Source of the DNA: Treponema sp.
GTDB lineage: Bacteria > Spirochaetota > Spirochaetia > Treponematales > Treponemataceae
DNA length: 7,014 nucleotides
Assembly: GCA_024699205.1 (NCBI GenBank)
Contig: JAILQA010000431.1
Location: 1-7,014, forward strand
Direction: 5' to 3'
Under the pieces are notes generated by a model. It was not told the DNA's origin, made no database searches, and saw only the letters and a program-made list of their open reading frames with translations. How positions within the stretch are numbered: the stretch's first letter is position 1; every line of letters starts with the position of its first letter. The translations under genes were made by a program, and so were the position numbers. This document shows positions 5,878-7,014 of the stretch, piece after piece.

Positions 5878-6744
5878 CTAGATTTGTATCAGTTTTTGAA
5901 ATAAAGGTTCATTTTTAATGAAATCAGTTTCAACACTTACTCGAAAAACATCTTCAAGTTGATCTGTTGTAGTATGTTGAAAACGTTTCTTTTCCATTGA
6001 TTTCAAGAACAATAATAATAAATCCATGAAATAATGACCATTTAAATAGTTTTTTGGATTACTAGATTTTAAAGCTTGCTCAATGGACAATAATTCTTTG
6101 GTAGATATGTTAATATCAATAGTTTTATCTTTTTTGAAGTTTTCAAGAGTTTTCTTAACAAAATCAACAAAATTGAATTCAAGAGAAGAAATATTCAAAT
6201 ATGAATCCATTTTTAATTTTGGAATTCCAAGTGCGTTTTTCTTTTCAAAAATAATAAGCAAGGTTGCCTTTGCAGCTGCAATACATAATTTTGTTATGAT
6301 GTCATCAGTTATTTTATCACAATAAGTGTTATGAATTTTGTCTATGTTTAGTTTGCTAAGATAATATACTTCCAAACATCCATAATCAGTTAATATAAGA
6401 TTTGAATCTATGCTTGATAAATCGCGGACATATTCTAAAATATCCCTATCAATAATACCATATACGTGAGAGTCTGATCTCTTTTTATGTATTTCAGATA
6501 TAAGATAAATAATTTTATCTCTATTGTTATTTCTTTCTAAATTTGATGGAAAAGTAATTCCTAGAGAAGAAAAATCAACAGTATTAATCTCTGAAAAAGT
6601 AAGATTTGTTCCTAGTTTTTTTGCATGTGTTGAATAAAACTGGTAATCTTGCTTACCCTCAAGAAAAATTATATTTTTTGAGGGTTCTAATACTGTGTAT
6701 AAATTTATTACTCTATCAATTGGTCTTGAGATAAAATCAGGCAT
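5878..6744 (-). CDS. DUF4435 TOPRIM-like protein, probable AriB-type effector
   Basis: 288 residues. The N-terminal region has the TOPRIM-like signature of DUF4435: E29 in NIIFLEGKQDYQFY, then the acidic pair D99-R-D101 in VYGIIDRDILEY and LTDYGCLEVYYL (E125) after it. These residues would bind the metal for nucleic-acid cleavage. The rest is helical with no motif I know. DUF4435 proteins of this size, encoded directly after an ABC/AAA ATPase, are the AriB effectors of PARIS anti-phage systems; E29 fits the position of the catalytic glutamate near the N-terminus. The start is forced: an in-frame stop lies three codons upstream (6751-6753), and the ATG overlaps the end of the ATPase gene by eight bases, so translation is coupled. 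The gene is much more AT-rich than hsdR, which suggests separate acquisition. Domain call strong; PARIS membership likely but not proven because the ATPase is mostly outside the window. Confidence 0.85.
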   Translation of the reverse strand: MPDFISRPIDRVINLYTVLEPSKNIIFLEGKQDYQFYSTHAKKLGTNLTFSEINTVDFSSLGITFPSNLERNNNRDKIIYLISEIHKKRSDSHVYGIIDRDILEYVRDLSSIDSNLILTDYGCLEVYYLSKLNIDKIHNTYCDKITDDIITKLCIAAAKATLLIIFEKKNALGIPKLKMDSYLNISSLEFNFVDFVKKTLENFKKDKTIDINISTKELLSIEQALKSSNPKNYLNGHYFMDLLLLFLKSMEKKRFQHTTTDQLEDVFRVSVETDFIKNEPLFQKLIQI

Positions 6745-7014
6745 TTTTTTCTACTCTGTTTTCTAGTCTGGCAACACTTTCGATATATGGATTTATTAGG
6801 TCAATCGAATGACTTGCAATAATTATTTGTACTTTGTTTTCTCCAATAAATGCATTGATTGCTTCTAGGAATTTCTCTTGCCATTTTATATTAAGTGATA
6901 TTTCTGGTTCATCTATCATAACTATTAAAGAATCATCAGTACTGCTAATTACTTTACAAAACAGGAAAAGTATCTGTTTTTCACCAGAAGATAATTGTCC
7001 TGGAGACAATACTT
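6737..7014 (-). CDS. C-terminal end of an ABC/AAA-type ATPase (AriA-like), 5' part beyond window
   Basis: About 92 residues of the C-terminal ATPase half are visible. They show the ABC signature LSSGEKQ, a Walker B with catalytic glutamate (SLIVMIDEPEISL) and the switch histidine in IIASHSIDLI. This arrangement is typical of AAA_15/AAA_21 ATPases of the OLD, RecF and SMC-like group. A TTG at 7009 could be read as a start, but the frame continues to the edge and the signature motif begins only a few residues later, so this is an internal codon of a longer gene whose Walker A lies to the right. The stop at 6737 is inside the DUF4435 gene, an 8-bp overlap. Together they match the order AriA then AriB. 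In PARIS the ATPase forms the sensor and scaffold that holds AriB inactive. Which ATPase subfamily it is cannot be settled from this fragment. Confidence 0.88.
   Translation of the reverse strand, partial: VLSPGQLSSGEKQILFLFCKVISSTDDSLIVMIDEPEISLNIKWQEKFLEAINAFIGENKVQIIIASHSIDLINPYIESVARLENRVEKNA

Noticed and set aside
6737..7009. A complete 90-residue gene starting at TTG 7009
   Set aside because: The frame stays open to the window edge and the ABC signature begins a few residues after the TTG, so this is the end of a larger ATPase.

Overview
This is a bacterial defence-gene cluster in which every gene I can support lies on the minus strand, so biological order runs from the right edge to the left edge. 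The proteins and their strong GGAG-type ribosome binding sites are bacterial. Base composition is AT-rich but uneven. The mixture resembles gut or oral spirochaetes such as Treponema, but that is only an impression and nothing in the window fixes the genus.

Layout in direction of transcription: (1) 7014-6737, the C-terminal end of an ABC/AAA-type ATPase cut by the window edge, overlapping by 8 bp (2) 6744-5878, a DUF4435 TOPRIM-like protein. Together they look like an AriA-AriB (PARIS-type) anti-phage pair. (3) 5877-5679, a GC-rich, strongly structured non-coding stretch leading to the ribosome binding site of (4) 5678-4677, a RhuM-family protein. (5) 4676-4415, an AT-rich intergenic region with short iterated repeats and a clear promoter overlapped by a 10-bp inverted repeat. 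(6) 4414-3356, a fused Xre DNA-binding / ImmA-IrrE zinc-protease protein, overlapping by 4 bp (ATGA) with (7) 3359-2844, a PIN-domain nuclease. This pair looks like a toxin-antitoxin-like or stress-responsive module. (8) 2843-2601, an intergenic stretch carrying several small hairpins. (9) 2600 to the left edge, most of hsdR, the restriction and translocation subunit of a type I restriction-modification system. Its last part lies outside the window, and hsdM and hsdS are not visible.

Working together (inference): HsdR provides restriction. PARIS systems respond to phage proteins that block restriction, so an AriAB-like pair beside hsdR would be a natural back-up. RhuM-family and Xre-ImmA/PIN genes are accessory genes often found inside such loci. 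The most interesting items are the PARIS-like pair, the Xre-ImmA/PIN module with its operator-promoter, and the structured leader before rhuM with mutually exclusive pairings that could hide or expose the ribosome binding site.
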